A stretch of 64,000 nt of DNA from Ischnura elegans. Lineage: Eukaryota; Arthropoda; Insecta; Odonata; Coenagrionidae. The notes below the pieces were generated by a model. It made no database searches. It was not told where the DNA came from and saw only the letters and a list, made by a program, of their open reading frames with translations. Position 1 is the first letter of the stretch, and each line of letters opens with the position of its first letter. The position numbers and the translations under genes are program-made. Positions 34,395-47,739 of this stretch are shown here, in pieces. The stretch is taken from the NCBI RefSeq assembly GCF_921293095.1, contig NC_060254.1, forward strand, positions 10,540,001 through 10,604,000, read 5' to 3'.

Positions 34395-37300
34395 CACTTT
34401 GCGTGCGGATGACGCAACATGTGCGTCATGATTGTACCCTTGTCAGGGGCGGACGACGCACCATATGCGTCAAGCGTAACTTCTATCTGAAATAATTAGA
34501 TGGCGTTCTGCGCTCACAGGAATGCTCTTTTTGATTATATATTCGTAATCTTCTTAGTTTTTACTATAACAAACATGTTTTCGTTTCTAATTTTGTCAAT
34601 TAGTATATCCTTAGCGATAAAATGAATTTGAACGTCATATGTGACTGCTTTTTTCAATGTATGTGAAATAAAATATCATATATTCCGATATAAAATTTCT
34701 TTTAAAATGTATAAACGTTATAATTGAGTATTAGGTGTGCTTCGTGCAGGTTTTTATGTGGTTACGTGTAACTTTCTGCAGTATTGTGCAGTTACTAGTG
34801 CGTAAACAGTTGTATGAAGACGGTGAATTCCTCAGTTCTGGTGAACACGCAGATTATGGTAAGTACCTTTCACTTCATAAATAATTTTATGTTAATAACT
34901 ACGTTACTGATGTATTTATTATATTAAAAGTAATTCATCTATTTTAACATTGTTATATAGGGGTCGGAGGATACTACTTTGACAATGTCTACTAGTAGGA
35001 GGTCAAAGAAAAGGACATCGCCTTCTGATTGCGAAGTGAGAGATGTTTCTGTAAGTATTAATAATTTTTACAACCGAAATAACTACTGTAGCTCTATTTA
35101 CATACAATATAGATCTTATGATATTTTTTTCGTAGCCTTTCCTTCAATCCGCCAAACCATGGCTTCAATCTTACAGATGTTTCTTCCTACCCTACTGTAC
35201 AAAACCGTTTACGAAGTTTAGTCCCCAGAGACCAAGTATATGTATTATGATCGATAGACTATGCATGTTTTTACTGATAGACTAATTTGTATTTCTTTTT
35301 GACCATTCTGCATAGATACTAGATAATCTCCTCCCGTCCTCATCACACGCTGGAAGTCAAGGGAGCACAAAGAAGCGCTGCAAAGCAAGGGAATTATCAG
35401 AGGACGTCATCCGCGAAATTGTGCTAGACTCCGATGAAGAATACAATGTTTCCTCCAGCAGTGGGGACGAGAGCACGGAGTCATACGACAGCTCAGGAGA
35501 AGCAGGGAGTGAAGTGATTGTTCCTCACCCAGTTAGTTCCTCTCCCGGGCGCATTGATAGCCCCTCCTCTTTCATTTGGAGTGAAATCAAAGAAAATTCT
35601 ATAATAATTCCCTTCACTGGAAGACCAAGACTCAAAGTGGAACTTACAGGTCAGGACCCAAGTGATTTTTTCTTTTTAGTTGCCAATGACGAGTTTGTAA
35701 ATATCATAATCCGAGAGACGAATGCCAATGCAGTGGACATACTTTCAAGAAGTCCATTACCTCGTTCGCGTATTACCGAATGGAAAGACGTGACGAGGGA
35801 TGAATTAGAGGTTTTTTTTTGGGCTGCTTTTCCTCATGGGCAATATACGGCTGAATCGTATTCCTTACTATTGGAAACGATCAAACTTATACGATTTTCC
35901 AATTTTCCGTCAAAACATGTCAAGGGACCGTTTTATGCTCATTTTGAGGGCATTGCATTTTAGCCGGAACCCTAAAGAAAATGATGCAATACCAACAGAT
36001 CCACTTTATAAAGTTCGTCCCGTACTTGACGCGTTTGTAAATAATATGAATATGATTTACTATCCTGAAAAGAACTTGAGCTTGGACGAATCTATGGTTC
36101 TATGGAGAGGACGCTTATACTTCAGGCAGTATATCAAGAGTAAGAGACATAAATATGGATTAAAATTATATGTGCTGAGTGAGCCCTCTGGCTTAGTGCT
36201 GAATTTTTGTGTCTACACAGGAGCTCAAGATTGTGTCATTGGTGGGCGTGGACATACCGATAAAGTAGTGAAATATTTATTACAAAAATTTCTCAACGCA
36301 GGGCATGCAGTATATATGGACAATTTTTATAATTCCGTTAATTTGTGTCTGCATCTTTTGCAAAACAATACATACGTTACTGGGACACTTCAGGGGAATC
36401 GAAAAAATAACCCTTTAGATGTAGTAAATAAGAAATTAAAGAGGGGAGAGTCGTTCAGCAGACACACTAATGAGGGAATAAGTGTGATGAAGTGGCGAGA
36501 CAAGAGAGAGATTTTGCTCATATCATCAGAGCATGATGCAGACTTTGTTGACGTACAAACAAAGTTTGGCACTATATCCAGGAGGCCCAAAATGGTAGTG
36601 AAATATAACCAATTCATGGGTGGAATTGATAGGATGGATCAACTTTTGGCTTATTATCCATTAGAAAGGAAATCGTTGAGATGGTACATGAAATTAGGTT
36701 TGCATTTGCTAAACCTAGTGATGAATAATGCATATTGCTTATTCAAGAAGTATGGAGGAAGGTCACGTAGTCTACTTGAGTTTCGTGATAATGTTATCGC
36801 CTCATTGATATATAAGAACACTATACCAATGATCCGAGATGCACCAAAGCCTCTAGGGGAAAATAAAAAGAACCACTTACCATCAAAAAGTTCTGAAAAA
36901 CGAAGTCAGCGTAAAAGATGCAGGGTATGCTACAGCAAAGGAATGAGAAAGGATGTTAGCACTTTCTGCCCAGAGTGCCCAGAGCTACCAGGGTTATGTC
37001 TTGAACCTTGTTTCAGGGAATACCATGCATATTTGTAATATAAGACTAATAAAATATTTGATATTTTTAATTCATTATTCTTATTATTTAATAATCTTTA
37101 TTTTAAGGCCTAAAATTGCACCCTATGTTTCATCACTACCATCAGATGTAAAGTAACAACGCAAATAGTGCCTGGAAGATGTTAACCAGTTGTTGCAAAA
37201 TTTTAAATTTCCGTATGCTGTAAATTGAGTACACAGTAAAAATAAGTACGACTAAAAGTATATAAACCAATAAAATATCTAAAATGAAGTTCTATAGCGA

Positions 37301-37566
37301 ATACAGCAGTACATTTTAGCTAAAAAAATGAGGGCGGCCGCGAGTGGTGATGTGATGCGGGTTGCCTATCACCATATACCTTACCCATGGCGGATGACGC
37401 ACACGGTGCGTCATAAAATTTTTTCGTCATAATTCAGAAAAAAGAGCAATAAAATATATTTTAGATGGTGGTCATTGCATCATATACCCTAACGAATGCA
37501 AAAACGAAGAAAAAGTATTTCCGCCCCCGGGAACGAATTTTGAAAACGGCTGCCGCACTTAACGTG
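34395..37566 (+). mobile_element. piggyBac-superfamily transposon, 3.17 kb
   Basis: Flanked by TTAA at 34391-34394 and 37567-37570, the invariant piggyBac target. Ends are CACTTTGCGTGCGG (left) and CACGTTAAGTGCGG (right, minus strand). Just inside lie palindromic GACGCA...TGCGTC words: two at the left (about 34409-34427 and 34452-34471), one at the right (about 37386-37411), typical of subterminal repeats in this group. The interior encodes one spliced transposase on the plus strand. Confidence 0.92.
34985..37038 (+). pseudogene. piggyBac transposase, one frameshift
   Basis: DDD transposase that excises precisely and reinserts at TTAA. Coding exon 1 is 34985-35050 (MSTSRRSKKR...); exon 2 starts at 35316 after an AG and is in phase. 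A non-coding leader exon probably ends at the GTAAGT near 34860. Exon 2 starts acidic and serine-rich, then enters the catalytic domain. The three aspartates are visible: LSLDES (codon 36085), VYMDNFYNS (36319) and GGIDRMDQ (36628). They are 78 and 103 residues apart, against 78 and 101 in the Trichoplusia ni enzyme. A C-terminal cysteine-rich finger (CRVCYSKG... CPEC... C...C...H) precedes the stop. The frame breaks in a nine-T run at 35812-35820; eight T would read LEVFFGLLFLMGNI continuously. A single +1 event is the only defect seen, so the copy is young, or the T count is an assembly error. An AATAAA lies just after the stop. Confidence 0.9.
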
Positions 37567-37570
37567 TTAA

Positions 37571-39038
37571 ATCTAAGTTGATGCTTGTGATGTAAAGCTC
37601 AAAGCCCAAGCCATAAAGTCGCGTATATGAATGCAATTTTCACACTACAAAGACAACCGAATAGGAGATAAATATCGTCATATTGCACTGCAATGAACAT
37701 GCAGGAGCAAAAACGGAAATTTAGCAGGTATTTTCCTAAAAATAAGTAGACCATGGAATAATATTTTCACACGAGGGCAGAAACAAGATTACTGCTCGTC
37801 CAAAAACCAAGCGGCCTCTGAGAAATAGAATATTCATAAATAATACATGCGATTCGTGACTTACCACAACGCTGGAAGAGGGAATCTGCCTCGCCGTTAC
37901 AGCCTCGTCTTCACCCGTTTTGGCGCCCTCAGAGCGGCTCGCACTGTGTGTCTGCTAGCCCTGCCGGAGAACGTACGAGTGAACATTAAACACCGCAAGG
38001 AATCATAGGCGTCGCTGAGCGATGAGTCGTGCATCTGCCCTCTAGAGGTCAAAGACAGTCATGACATAGACGCGAGTGCGAAAAGGCTCCGTCAGAATAT
38101 TGTCCAAGAATGATTCACCTCGCTCGGCCTCTATTTTTCCGCTCTCCATTTTATTTCGGCTCAAAGCGAAACTATTCCATCATTCCTTCGAGGATGTTGC
38201 TTATCTCCCCTTCGTTCATATCAATGAGATTCCATCATCACCTGCATAACCCTCGGAGTCGAAGTTCTACGCCTCCGGCATTCAATTCCATTTCGGGCGC
38301 CAAAAACAGGGTCATATGACAGTGAGGGGAATTGTAGGGGTTATTGAAGGTCGCGACCACAGCAACGAAACCTCGTGACTGTATATACCTCAATCACAAT
38401 ACGATTGTTCCAGTGATTGTCCGAACTATTGTGCATTCACACACTACGACGGTAAAACCTGTGCTGCCCTCCAGTGCTGAAATCCTGAAATCTAAAGTGA
38501 CCGAGAAACTGAACGGTTAGCAAAGCTGTTGAGGTATTATGGGTAAAGATATTATTGTGCTCAACGTTCATTTTTCGTATAATTCTTCTTAAGCCCATAT
38601 TCTTCCGTACTGGGATAACATTATGAAGAGAAGTAGCGATGGGAGCTTTTCGTCTTCTCTTGTCGCTTCCTCTTCCGGTTCCGCAGCGCCTAACAATCGT
38701 AAAGTGGCAACGTCAGGAACTACGTGAACTATTGCCCGGACATCCATTCACACGGCAACTATCGTCAGGACGATCGCTGGGACAGTCGTAATCTGAACGG
38801 GGGCAACCTGTATCCTCATTGCGAGCCTCTATCTATCGCTTTCATTGCGTGAGCAGGGCGAGCAAGTGGAGTGCCGAGAGTCGAGGTGGTACGAAATTCG
38901 TAAGTACACAGAGCACAATGGAACGAAAGTTCAAATATATGATTATTGAATACTGTATTGCCATCAGGATTAAGCAAGTGTGCAACATAAAATCAACCGA
39001 TTCGGGCGTTACTTGGTGGAACGATGAAATGTTCATGG
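37571..39038. other. Gene-free stretch with a GC-richer patch
   Basis: 37870-38060 is GC/CpG-richer than average (possible host regulatory or exon sequence, no coding proof). Nothing else recognised. Confidence 0.45.
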
Positions 39039-39080
39039 TGAAACAAAACCCAGTACTATTCCACAAACTTTTTATTATTA

Positions 39081-39126
39081 GCTGTCAACTAGTTTCGACA
39101 TTTAAACCGTCATTATCAAGACTAAA
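39081..39126 (-). ncRNA. Hammerhead-like motif (U3-A8 core)
   Basis: Minus strand: GTC, TTGATAA, T, stem II GAC...GTC, GAA, ACTAGT, U17, GAC. Stem I GTC/GAC and a palindromic stem III word. Confidence 0.6.
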
Positions 39127-39167
39127 AATTGATAACTAAGAAGCCTTAGTTATCAAGACTAACTTTT

Positions 39168-39210
39168 AGTCTTGATAATGACGGTATAAACGTCGAAACT
39201 AGTTGACAGC
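39168..39210 (+). ncRNA. Hammerhead-like motif (U3-A8 core)
   Basis: Plus strand: GTC, TTGATAA, T, stem II GACG...CGTC (four pairs), GAA, ACTAGT (6-base palindrome), U17, GAC. The coupled C3-to-U and G8-to-A changes preserve a base pair known from full-length hammerhead structures. Confidence 0.62.
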
Positions 39211-39258
39211 TAATAATAAAACGTTTTTGAAATAGTACTGGGTTTTCTTTCACCATGA

Positions 39259-41541
39259 ACAAGTGTGCAACATTTTAAGCCTATCCAACGATGGGAAGTC
39301 TGAAGAAAAATCAATAACAGCATTCCATCGATGAAAAAGACGAAGCAAGTTAAGAATAATCGGGTAAAAATGGATATTAAACTTGGCTATGCTCTACCAA
39401 GACGATAAATTTCGCCTTTTAGATTTATTTTCAGTTAGAGGAACAATATAAACAAGTCCATGCATAAAAGTTTAGAAATATTTTTACATATATTTTACGA
39501 AATTGCGATATGTTCTTTTCTTCACCTCTTGGAAATTGAACTCTACCTTTCGGCCGTTTAAAAAAAGAAAGAATGGGTAAATTTTGATTTTAATGCCAAG
39601 ATGTCGTTTTCTCTATAAAAAACAATGAAAGTGCACCAACCAAATAATTTTCCCGTCACGAGATGAAAAAGACGACCCTTTCGCCGTTCTCATAGTTTTT
39701 CGCGTGTTCTACTTCTTTCTTTCGACCATAGATGCTAAAATTTTACACTTAAATAATGGTTAATAATTCATTGTTGTAGTCGAATAAACAATCAGTAAAA
39801 CGATATACAACACAGTCTCATGGAGCTTCGGCAATATTTTATACAAATGCTTAAAGTTCACCGTTCTACCTTTTTTTGTGCCGATAGTAATCCATTAAGT
39901 GCGCAAAAATTGCATGAGGCATCATTTTCGCTCAACCAGTCGTTGTTGGTCACGCCTTTTAAGTTTAAAACTTATGGTGTCTTTTTAAAATATTCGGTGT
40001 AGTTATATTTAAAAGAACCACGTACCAATTTGCATTAAAACAAAAAAACCAATGTATTTTCTCAGACTTTTTTTTCGTAACTCGTGACGCAGAATTATCT
40101 TGGTAAAGTCGACTCAGTGCTGTAAGAAAACTTCAATGTGTTAACTTGTATTCTAACCAAGCAAAAGATCACCAAATATTACAAAATACTGCCGGTAGCG
40201 ATAGAGTGATACCTTTTCTTTAATTATGCCCAGTCCGTCCCATAAAATATTTACATAGCAATCAGCAACGTCAAATATAATGCATTCAAAATTTCTGTTC
40301 AATTATTGCTTTTCGATCAGTTTAAAAATCATCAATTACTGCCTTAATATATTTTATTTTGGAAACAAAGTCAATGTGTAAAACATTTTATATAGTGCGT
40401 GCTCCGGTATAAAAAAGTTTGTGTATTTTTGTGTAACTATGGTGACAAAAATATTTTGCGAAAGAGACTTATGTACGTTTAGGACACAAAATAGCCTCTT
40501 TTATAACATCCATTTCTGTAAAAAAAACTACAGTCTTAATTCCATGTCAAAGTATGTCCTTTAGACAGTCATTTTTGAATTCTTAGGCTTGAAATTTCTT
40601 TAAAGCTTGCTTGTTTATCCGTATTGTTAAATGGTTCCTTTCATTTTAACAAATGAATCAACCATTTCATTAAAGAGGCAAGCAAAATTAAGAAACAGTT
40701 TTCCTGGTATTCCTGCGATCTTTGAAATTTATATTAAAGGAATCAACTCCAGGAATTGGCCGAGGAGGAAGTTTGGGAAAGCTACAGATTTCGGCAGAAG
40801 GTCACGTTCTGGATGAGAGTGTGGCTTGAGATTATCAAAGTGGGAGGCTTCAAAGGGCAAATGGGGTTTATTTTGGGGTCGTGTAAGTGGGAGGAGGATA
40901 ATTAGGAGAAGGGCGGAAAAATATCATCCATCCACACATCAGCGAGCAGATTGAAAATTCATCTCCGTTAGCGAATGTGTGCTCAATCTGCCGGAATCGA
41001 TTTTAAACAGGGCGAAGTACACATCTGTCGAGCTCACGCGGAAGGCGGTTGCGCCCATTTCGAGGAATTTGGTCTGAGAGGCAAAATACAAGTTGTTTTC
41101 ATGAATATTTACAAATTTTATGAACTTAGTTTACCTTATGGACTACCACTCGAAAAGTGAGTTCACCTGACAATGTTTTCTGTGCATTGCAATTGACAAT
41201 CCTCCCATTTATGTAACTACGTCATTAAGTCATTATTTGTAGAATCATACAAATAATCAATTCTATAGTCTGATTCTGAAATTCATTTTACATGTATTTC
41301 GCAATATTTATTATAATAATCAGGATAGCAGTAAAACTTAGGACAATGACAAGACAAAGTGTTGAGTTAATCGGTAGTAACGATGAAATGAAAAGATAAA
41401 GATAAAAAAACGAAAAAGAGAACGAAATGAATACGGGTGGAAATATTATTTGGGTAAAAATATACGCATTTTTGTCATTTCCATTTCCTTAATGCTGCTC
41501 TATAGCCTCGACGGATGTCGTCAATGATGAAAAAAATAATT
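39259..41541. other. Gene-free stretch
   Basis: AT-rich; no gene, SINE or terminal-repeat element recognised. Confidence 0.55.
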
Positions 41542-41549
41542 TTAATAAT

Positions 41550-42088
41550 TAGGGATGGACGGATCCGGGATTTTTTTCGGATTCGGATCGGATCCTTTAT
41601 TTTTGGAGTCGGACCTTTCGGATCGGATATTTTCGGATCCAAATGCATTTTCAAATTCCAGATATGAAACGAAGTAATTATTCAAGTTTATTCTGGGTAC
41701 GTACAATCGAAGGAATGCTTTTTAAATTTTCATACACATTTTAATATTTTTATATGTTAAAAATCATTTTTATAGGCTTTCAAATTATTTTTTTAACATC
41801 TTTACATGCTCAGGACCTAAACTGTTACGCTTGGGTTTGGAAATGAAAATAGGAAAAATCTTCGGATGAACCACTGACCAGTGGCGTAGGACAAGAATCG
41901 CATGCGACGGCACATTCGAAGAGAAAATCGGACCTCTTTCCACCTTATCACTGTTGTATTCACTGAAGCTATTATTTAAAATTTCTGCTCCAGATCCTAT
42001 GTCTTCCGCGACTTTGGATTCGATGTATCCGATGAAGGGCAATATCCGAGGATATTTGGATCCGAGGTATCCGATCCGACCATCCTTA
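41550..42088. mobile_element. hAT-like MITE family X, copy 1 (539 bp)
   Basis: Ends TAGGGATGG (left) and TAAGGATGG (right, minus strand), each followed by many GGATCCGA / TCGGATCC words. A perfect 8-bp duplication, TTAATAAT, lies at 41542-41549 and 42089-42096. Same family as 57489-57954: the interiors share ACGAGAATCGCATGCGACGG-like and GGGCAATATCC blocks. No transposase. Open frames here are by-products. Confidence 0.9.
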
Positions 42089-42096
42089 TTAATAAT

Positions 42097-43384
42097 AGAT
42101 GTGAAGAGTAATAGTGTTCCATGGCGCGCAGTCGCAAACCTACCAACCAAAACAGGAGAGGCTGTAAGGGAGAGAAGCTCGGTTGATTGACGTTTTAGGC
42201 ACTTCAGAGCGGGGTCCTGATGGGGATGGGAGCCTGGAGGGGAAAAAAATTAAATCCCTTTCGACTCGAATCGATGAGGGATTTAGATTGGTCTCGTTCG
42301 TATGCAGGCCGGAGTTGAGGCCATATGGCGCGATAAAATGACGTCCGATAGACTAATGATGCTGTAATACACAGATAATAACGTCGTTTGAATAACAAGC
42401 CTTTGAAGGTGGGCTTGGTTTCACTTTCGTCCGAGTAAACATTCCCTGAGTGAATAACTCGCAGTAAACACGTCTGAATCAATATGCGCTGATTCAGCAC
42501 TGAGTCATTAGTATTATAGCATTTAAAAAAATAAAAAAACCTTCCTTTTAAGGGAATAGCAGCATAATATAATGAATTCATTAATCACCCACGCGAGTAG
42601 TTCGGGTTTATTAGGAAAAATATTTTTTAAATTCTCAAATGAATTTTTCTCATATTCTCAATTCAAATTAATCGCAATGAAAAGTGATACTAGGTGAAAT
42701 GCTCCATACGTCAGGTACAAATTTTTAAGAACCATTTACTGCTCATTTTTTCTAGTACCTAAACATAAAACTATCGGTAAAATTTTATGACATATCCTTC
42801 CATTTGCATGCTACGAGTGAGTATTCGTACGATACGGAGTTAAAATATGGCAACCAGTGATCCAACCCCAAGGTTGGTGTAAATAGGTGAGGGTAAAGCT
42901 CAACCTGGACCAAAATATATGCATGCAATACCACAAATTAAGGATTGGGGGCCAATTTATTTCCTTAAGCTGCCTCGCACTATGTAGATCTTTCTTACGA
43001 ATTTCTGAAGGCTCCACCCGGTGTTTAAATCTTGACACATGGGTAAGTAGCCCAAGTTTTTCCCATTTTTCCATGAAATACCCTTGGAATATGGCAACAG
43101 CGATGAGATATTAACCCATTAATGCCCATAAAATGTTTTTCAAAAATTTTTACTTTTGACGCCTAAATTATGATTAGACATCATATCTAATCGAGGAAAT
43201 TTTTTTTTTTAATCTCTAACAATTGTATAGTACCTAATCCTATACGTATTTTAAGATACATCTGGGCACTTGAGGGGTCAAAAATGTACAATATCATTTA
43301 ATTGTATTGATGCAAGTTATTGCTAAATAATTCATTGCTCAAGTTTTCATTCAAGTGAAGTGAAGGAGCAAGATATTGGGTGTT
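42097..43384. other. Gene-free stretch
   Basis: Contains at 43112-43282 a possible eroded piggyBac MITE: TTAACCCATTAATGCCCA at the left and TTTTGACCCCTCAAGTGCCCA on the minus strand at the right, with the right TTAA lost. Otherwise nothing. Confidence 0.45.
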
Positions 43385-43510
43385 CGAAAAATTTAACAAT
43401 TAATTCCACGAACAACCAAACTCTGGATAAGGGAAACCTAATCAGTCGGGACTCGAGCCCGCGATTTCTTGTTTGGCAGGCGAGGACTTGACCCAGCCGC
43501 ATGCTAAGTA
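43385..43510 (-). mobile_element. tRNA-Gly-like SINE (family 1)
   Basis: Minus strand: a CTCGCCTGCCAAACAAG anticodon-arm-like segment, B box GGCTCGAGTCC, then a CTTATCCAGAGTTTGGTTGTTCGTG-like body shared with the copy at 29215-29372. Confidence 0.68.
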
Positions 43511-45910
43511 AACAACATGATTTTGACGGAATGCCTGCTTACTAAATGTAAATAATATCGTCTGCAGTTTCGGAAAAGATATAAACTCAAAAGGACCTCC
43601 GCATCCACAGGCCTATGTTTTTAGTGCCTGAGAGAGGAACACGGCCCCCATAAATTAGCTTCTGCTATTTTTAATTGGCTCGCCGGCATTTAGGTGTCAC
43701 GTATAAACTCCGACTGCGACCCCTGATCCAGCGACCCGTATCATATTTTTCATGAGTATCAAATTTCTCCTCGGAGTCGTCGCGGGCGAAGTTGGGAGGC
43801 GAGTTGCCTCCCACCCCCTTTCTCTCCCTCAAGGCGCTTCGGCTTCGGTCTCCATGTCCCGGCGCTGCGGCTAGAGGCCTTCGTGAGCCGTTAAATTGGG
43901 AAATTCAAACGCTAGGGCGCCCCCTTAATACCAAAGAAATACCATTTTCAAGGTAATTGGAAATTACACCAAAAAATATTTGCGTTGCTATAGTATAGTT
44001 CCCTCAATTGCTAAGGAGTTGCGAACCCATGTTTATGGACAAAAAAATGATTAAAATTGTCTCCCCTACCACTCCCTGAAGTATTGCAGATTCCCCCTGA
44101 AACATCCTTTCAGGGGCGGTCTGGGGTTTTTGCATGCCCACGGCCAGGGCTCATAATTGGGCCCTCCTTCACCCTGGAGTAATACGGGGGTTCTCCCCCG
44201 GAAACTTTTAGGATATTACATACCCGGAAATGGATTTTGACGACATTCAGGCTCTTAAAAACGTATAGTTAAACGTTGAAGTTAGGTACTAAAACTACAA
44301 ATTTCTTGAGAAAAAAGACTATGAAAAGTGAGAATTTTCACAGCTTATAAAATTTAACAAGATATTATGGTTCTATTATCTATTTTGTGAATTTATTCCT
44401 TGAAAATGCAATGAAATCTAAAAAAAATCCTCTGAAATAGGTAACCTTTTCGAATACCCCTTCAAAAAAATCATGTTTCTCTTATTTCCTGACTACTTTT
44501 TTATTGTTCCTATAATCTAATCTAATAACACTGAGTATGTTGTAAATAAAGCAGCTAATGAAAATTTAGAATTTCAAAAAATATTTGGCTAAAGTAATCT
44601 GAGTCTTTTTACATTACACCTTTCATATTCGTTTCACGATAGACGCGAGCGTTATGGGGGGGAGGGGCAAAGCCTCGGTACCCTCGGCGATTGCCGACTA
44701 GCCGAGCTGCATCATGTTTATTGAATTGTTAATTCCATCCACAGAATTATTTTAGGAAGGCATTAATGAAATGTGACTGAAAATTTTAGAATTCCGATGT
44801 GGGAAACGCGACAAGAGATCCTGAGGTAAGGCAGAGGATTGCGAAGCGGAAAATGACCGACAGATTTGGGCAAGAGCTGATAGGAGGAGAAAGGAGACCC
44901 TTGAGGGTGTGACACGAAAGCAATCGGCATTTTTTTTGTTCGGAGAAGGGGCCTGAGAAGGCCGGGGGAGAGTTGAACGAGCGAATAGGCAACGGTGAAT
45001 GAGTGAGTGATATCGCGGTGCCCTTATGACGAAGACGGGAGGCGAGTTGAAGTCTCTGAGATTGCCTTTTGAGTGAATGAGAAAGACAGCCACTAACCCT
45101 TGAGTACTTCCGGCAACCCTTTAGGGAGCCACTGAACCAAACAAACCCCCGACGGGACCCTCGGCGTAATTCTCTCCCGGCCGGGAGCAGTGGGAACGTG
45201 GGGGGGGGGGATGAGGGAAAAATAATAATAATAACCCCACTCTCTGCGCGTCTCCCTTACCTGCCTATTTCGAGTGCGCGCGAGTCTACTTATCCCGTCG
45301 GAGCAGGAGTGCTTCCGTAAATATGAGAGCGAAGGGGAAGAAAAAAACGGGTAAAAGGGGACGGAGAGTGGAGAAATATCGTCAGCAGCGGTTTCCGCTA
45401 ACTTTAGCTGGCACAATGGTGGAGGGGGAGAGTGCATTCACGGTGACGTGAGTTGTACCGCGCGACAAAGGAACTACATGTACATATATCGGCATGGGAA
45501 ATTGATCGAGGGGGAAATTTTATATCCGACCGTCTTATTTTCTCCCTTCCAATCCTTTTTTTATTTGTATTTCGACCCTCGGTCCGCGAAGCCACAAGTG
45601 TGCCGCCCGGAGTTAAGAAAGCAAGCAAAGTAAAATCTGGAAGGGAGGTAAGGCATTTTTTTCCTTCCCAGTTTTTATTTTCTCGAGCGTTGTGGAAATG
45701 CAACTGTGTCCCTCCTTATCCTCGGGAGAAGTTGGCTGCGAGACTATTCAGAGCTTCCAAGGAACGTGGACCTCGCCAGTACTTAATTCGGTACTCGGGG
45801 AAAAAGCTTCTCACGCGTACAATGCCCAATTCAGTTGAAATTGTTATCCCGAGAGTCGCCGTAAATATTTCCCGTTATCCAAAGTGCTCAATCGTTCACT
45901 AGCGAAAGAG
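43511..45910. other. Gene-free stretch
   Basis: GC-richer around 43700-43870 and 45080-45480 (possible host regulatory DNA). Long open frames at 44750-45900 appear on both strands in skewed composition and show no motif. Confidence 0.5.
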
Positions 45911-46122
45911 TGCTTGGAGGAATGTATCTTTTATGAATGTGGTGACATTGCAACAGTTGACTACGTGTTTTACAGGGACAAAATTTAGAAGTAAAGGAAT
46001 TTTTCCATGCAAATATCAGTCGGCGAAATGTTTCTTTTATAAATGTGGTGACATTGCAGCAGTTGACTGAGCGTTCTACGGGGGCACAAATAAGAAGTGA
46101 AGGAATTTCTCCAGGCAAATAA
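45911..46122 (+). repeat. Two-copy tandem repeat, 106-bp period
   Basis: AATGTGGTGACATTGCARCA begins at 45936 and 46042. The units also share AGAAGTRAAGGAATTTYTCCA. Confidence 0.85.
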
Positions 46123-47476
46123 CGGTGTTGTATTTTTTGCCACAGAATATGCACCACGTATTTATGTTTCATGAATGAAGCAAAAATATTCTACATGAGA
46201 AGAAACAACTCAGAAAAAATCTCTCATTTTTTTCAAAACAACCCACGAACCTTTAATCGCTATACACTTTTAAATATTATGCAAGAAAGTTAGTTGTTTA
46301 AATGCAATAAACCATTATTTGTTTCGAACTAACTTTGATAAACGAGGAAAATAAGGCCTATTGAACGAGAAACATATTCATGTATCTTCTTGATGGAATA
46401 AAAAATTATTAATATGATGTTTGCTGCACAAAAAGTTACGAAAAGCTTGTAATACAATTTGATTTAATATATTTAAATACATGTCAAAATTATGGCGCAT
46501 TACATATCTTTTGGATAAGAAAATAGAAATTAAGGGAAAAGAAGTTGAAAGATGAGTAAAAGTATCTAAGATCATTATTGCATGTCGCAGTGCTATACTG
46601 ATAAAATTCCTTGTTTCCAACACCGAGGACATGATATTGGTTACGAGAAGCTGAGTAAAATGTTCCATATGAATAGAAAAGTCTAGGCCAGTCAATGTTT
46701 AAAGCAACCACTATTAGCTTAATTAGGCAATTTTTTCGTGGATGTTCAATAGTTACTATTCTGTTAGCATTATCAGAAAATTACTCTAACAATATAAACA
46801 AAAAATGTAGAAAACTTATACGGTGAATAATATGGGCGAAAGATAGGAAAAATATCATGCACTTTTGAATGGTTAGCATGAATTTAATTATTTAAAAAAC
46901 ATCTCGCCCTACGTGAGGAGCCATAAGAAACTAAACTGTTCCCCACGAGTAACTCGTGACTTGCACGCTCGATATCCTAGGTATGCTCTGGAGAGCATAG
47001 GGGAAAGGATTGATGGCTCTTGAACATATCAATCCGAGAGAAAGACTTCTCTTGATCACTCATTTCCTGCCCCTACCCTTCCCACACCATGCCTACCCAT
47101 TCCTAGTTCAACCCTTTCCTCCATCTTTAAATCGCATGCCCTCTCTAGAGTCAATCGTACAAACCTATCTGCCTTTTAACGTTCACCTACCGTTTAGGTT
47201 GTGTAAGGAACACAACACATTCCATGCTGGTGCCCATTAGATATAGGGGAAAATAAGGTTAATCAACTTTCCCTATCTCTTCCCGAATAGTTTTTGAGCG
47301 TACTCATTGTATTCTTAACTTTTATGTCTTTGCTTCAGTTGCAGTCTACTCATTGTCGTCTCTAGAGTTCGATAAGTACTGACCCGATTTTCAACAAGTC
47401 AACAGCAATTATTCAGGTGCCATGAAAATGATGGCGGAGCAGTTCATTCCTATTAATAAAATTACGGGACCACTCA
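46123..47476. other. Gene-free stretch
   Basis: Nothing recognised. Confidence 0.55.
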
Positions 47477-47739
47477 ATTTACCATTTCCATTTAATTTGT
47501 ATAGAGTGCTACAGAATTATTTCTACCGCCATCACGTAAGGTTAAAGTTATTGTGATAGCACCTTATGCATAAATTATCTTCCCTAATATCAATCAATCT
47601 AATTGAAAAAGCTAGAATTCACATCAATACTTCAAAAACACATATCAACGTCAAATGATATGAAACAAATGAAGATTTGATGATGGAAGAAAAAGTTAAA
47701 TGTATAGATTAACAGAAGATGAAATGATGTAATGCCTGG

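Larger units (their letters stand above)
39039..39258. mobile_element. Foldback repeat 6 (hammerhead-bearing, U3-A8 type)
   Basis: Palindrome of about 215 bp: ATGGTGAAACAAAACCCAGT at the left, ACTGGGTTTTCTTTCACCAT at the right, centred near 39145. One hammerhead-like motif per arm. Its arms do not match foldbacks 3/5, so it is a separate family. Confidence 0.82.

Noticed and set aside
41785-42190. Open frames of 78-121 codons near 42 kb and 57.8 kb
   Set aside because: They lie in the two copies of a hAT MITE and reflect its shared non-coding sequence.
44752-45902. Several 100-150-codon frames on both strands
   Set aside because: Skewed composition, mutually overlapping, no motif.
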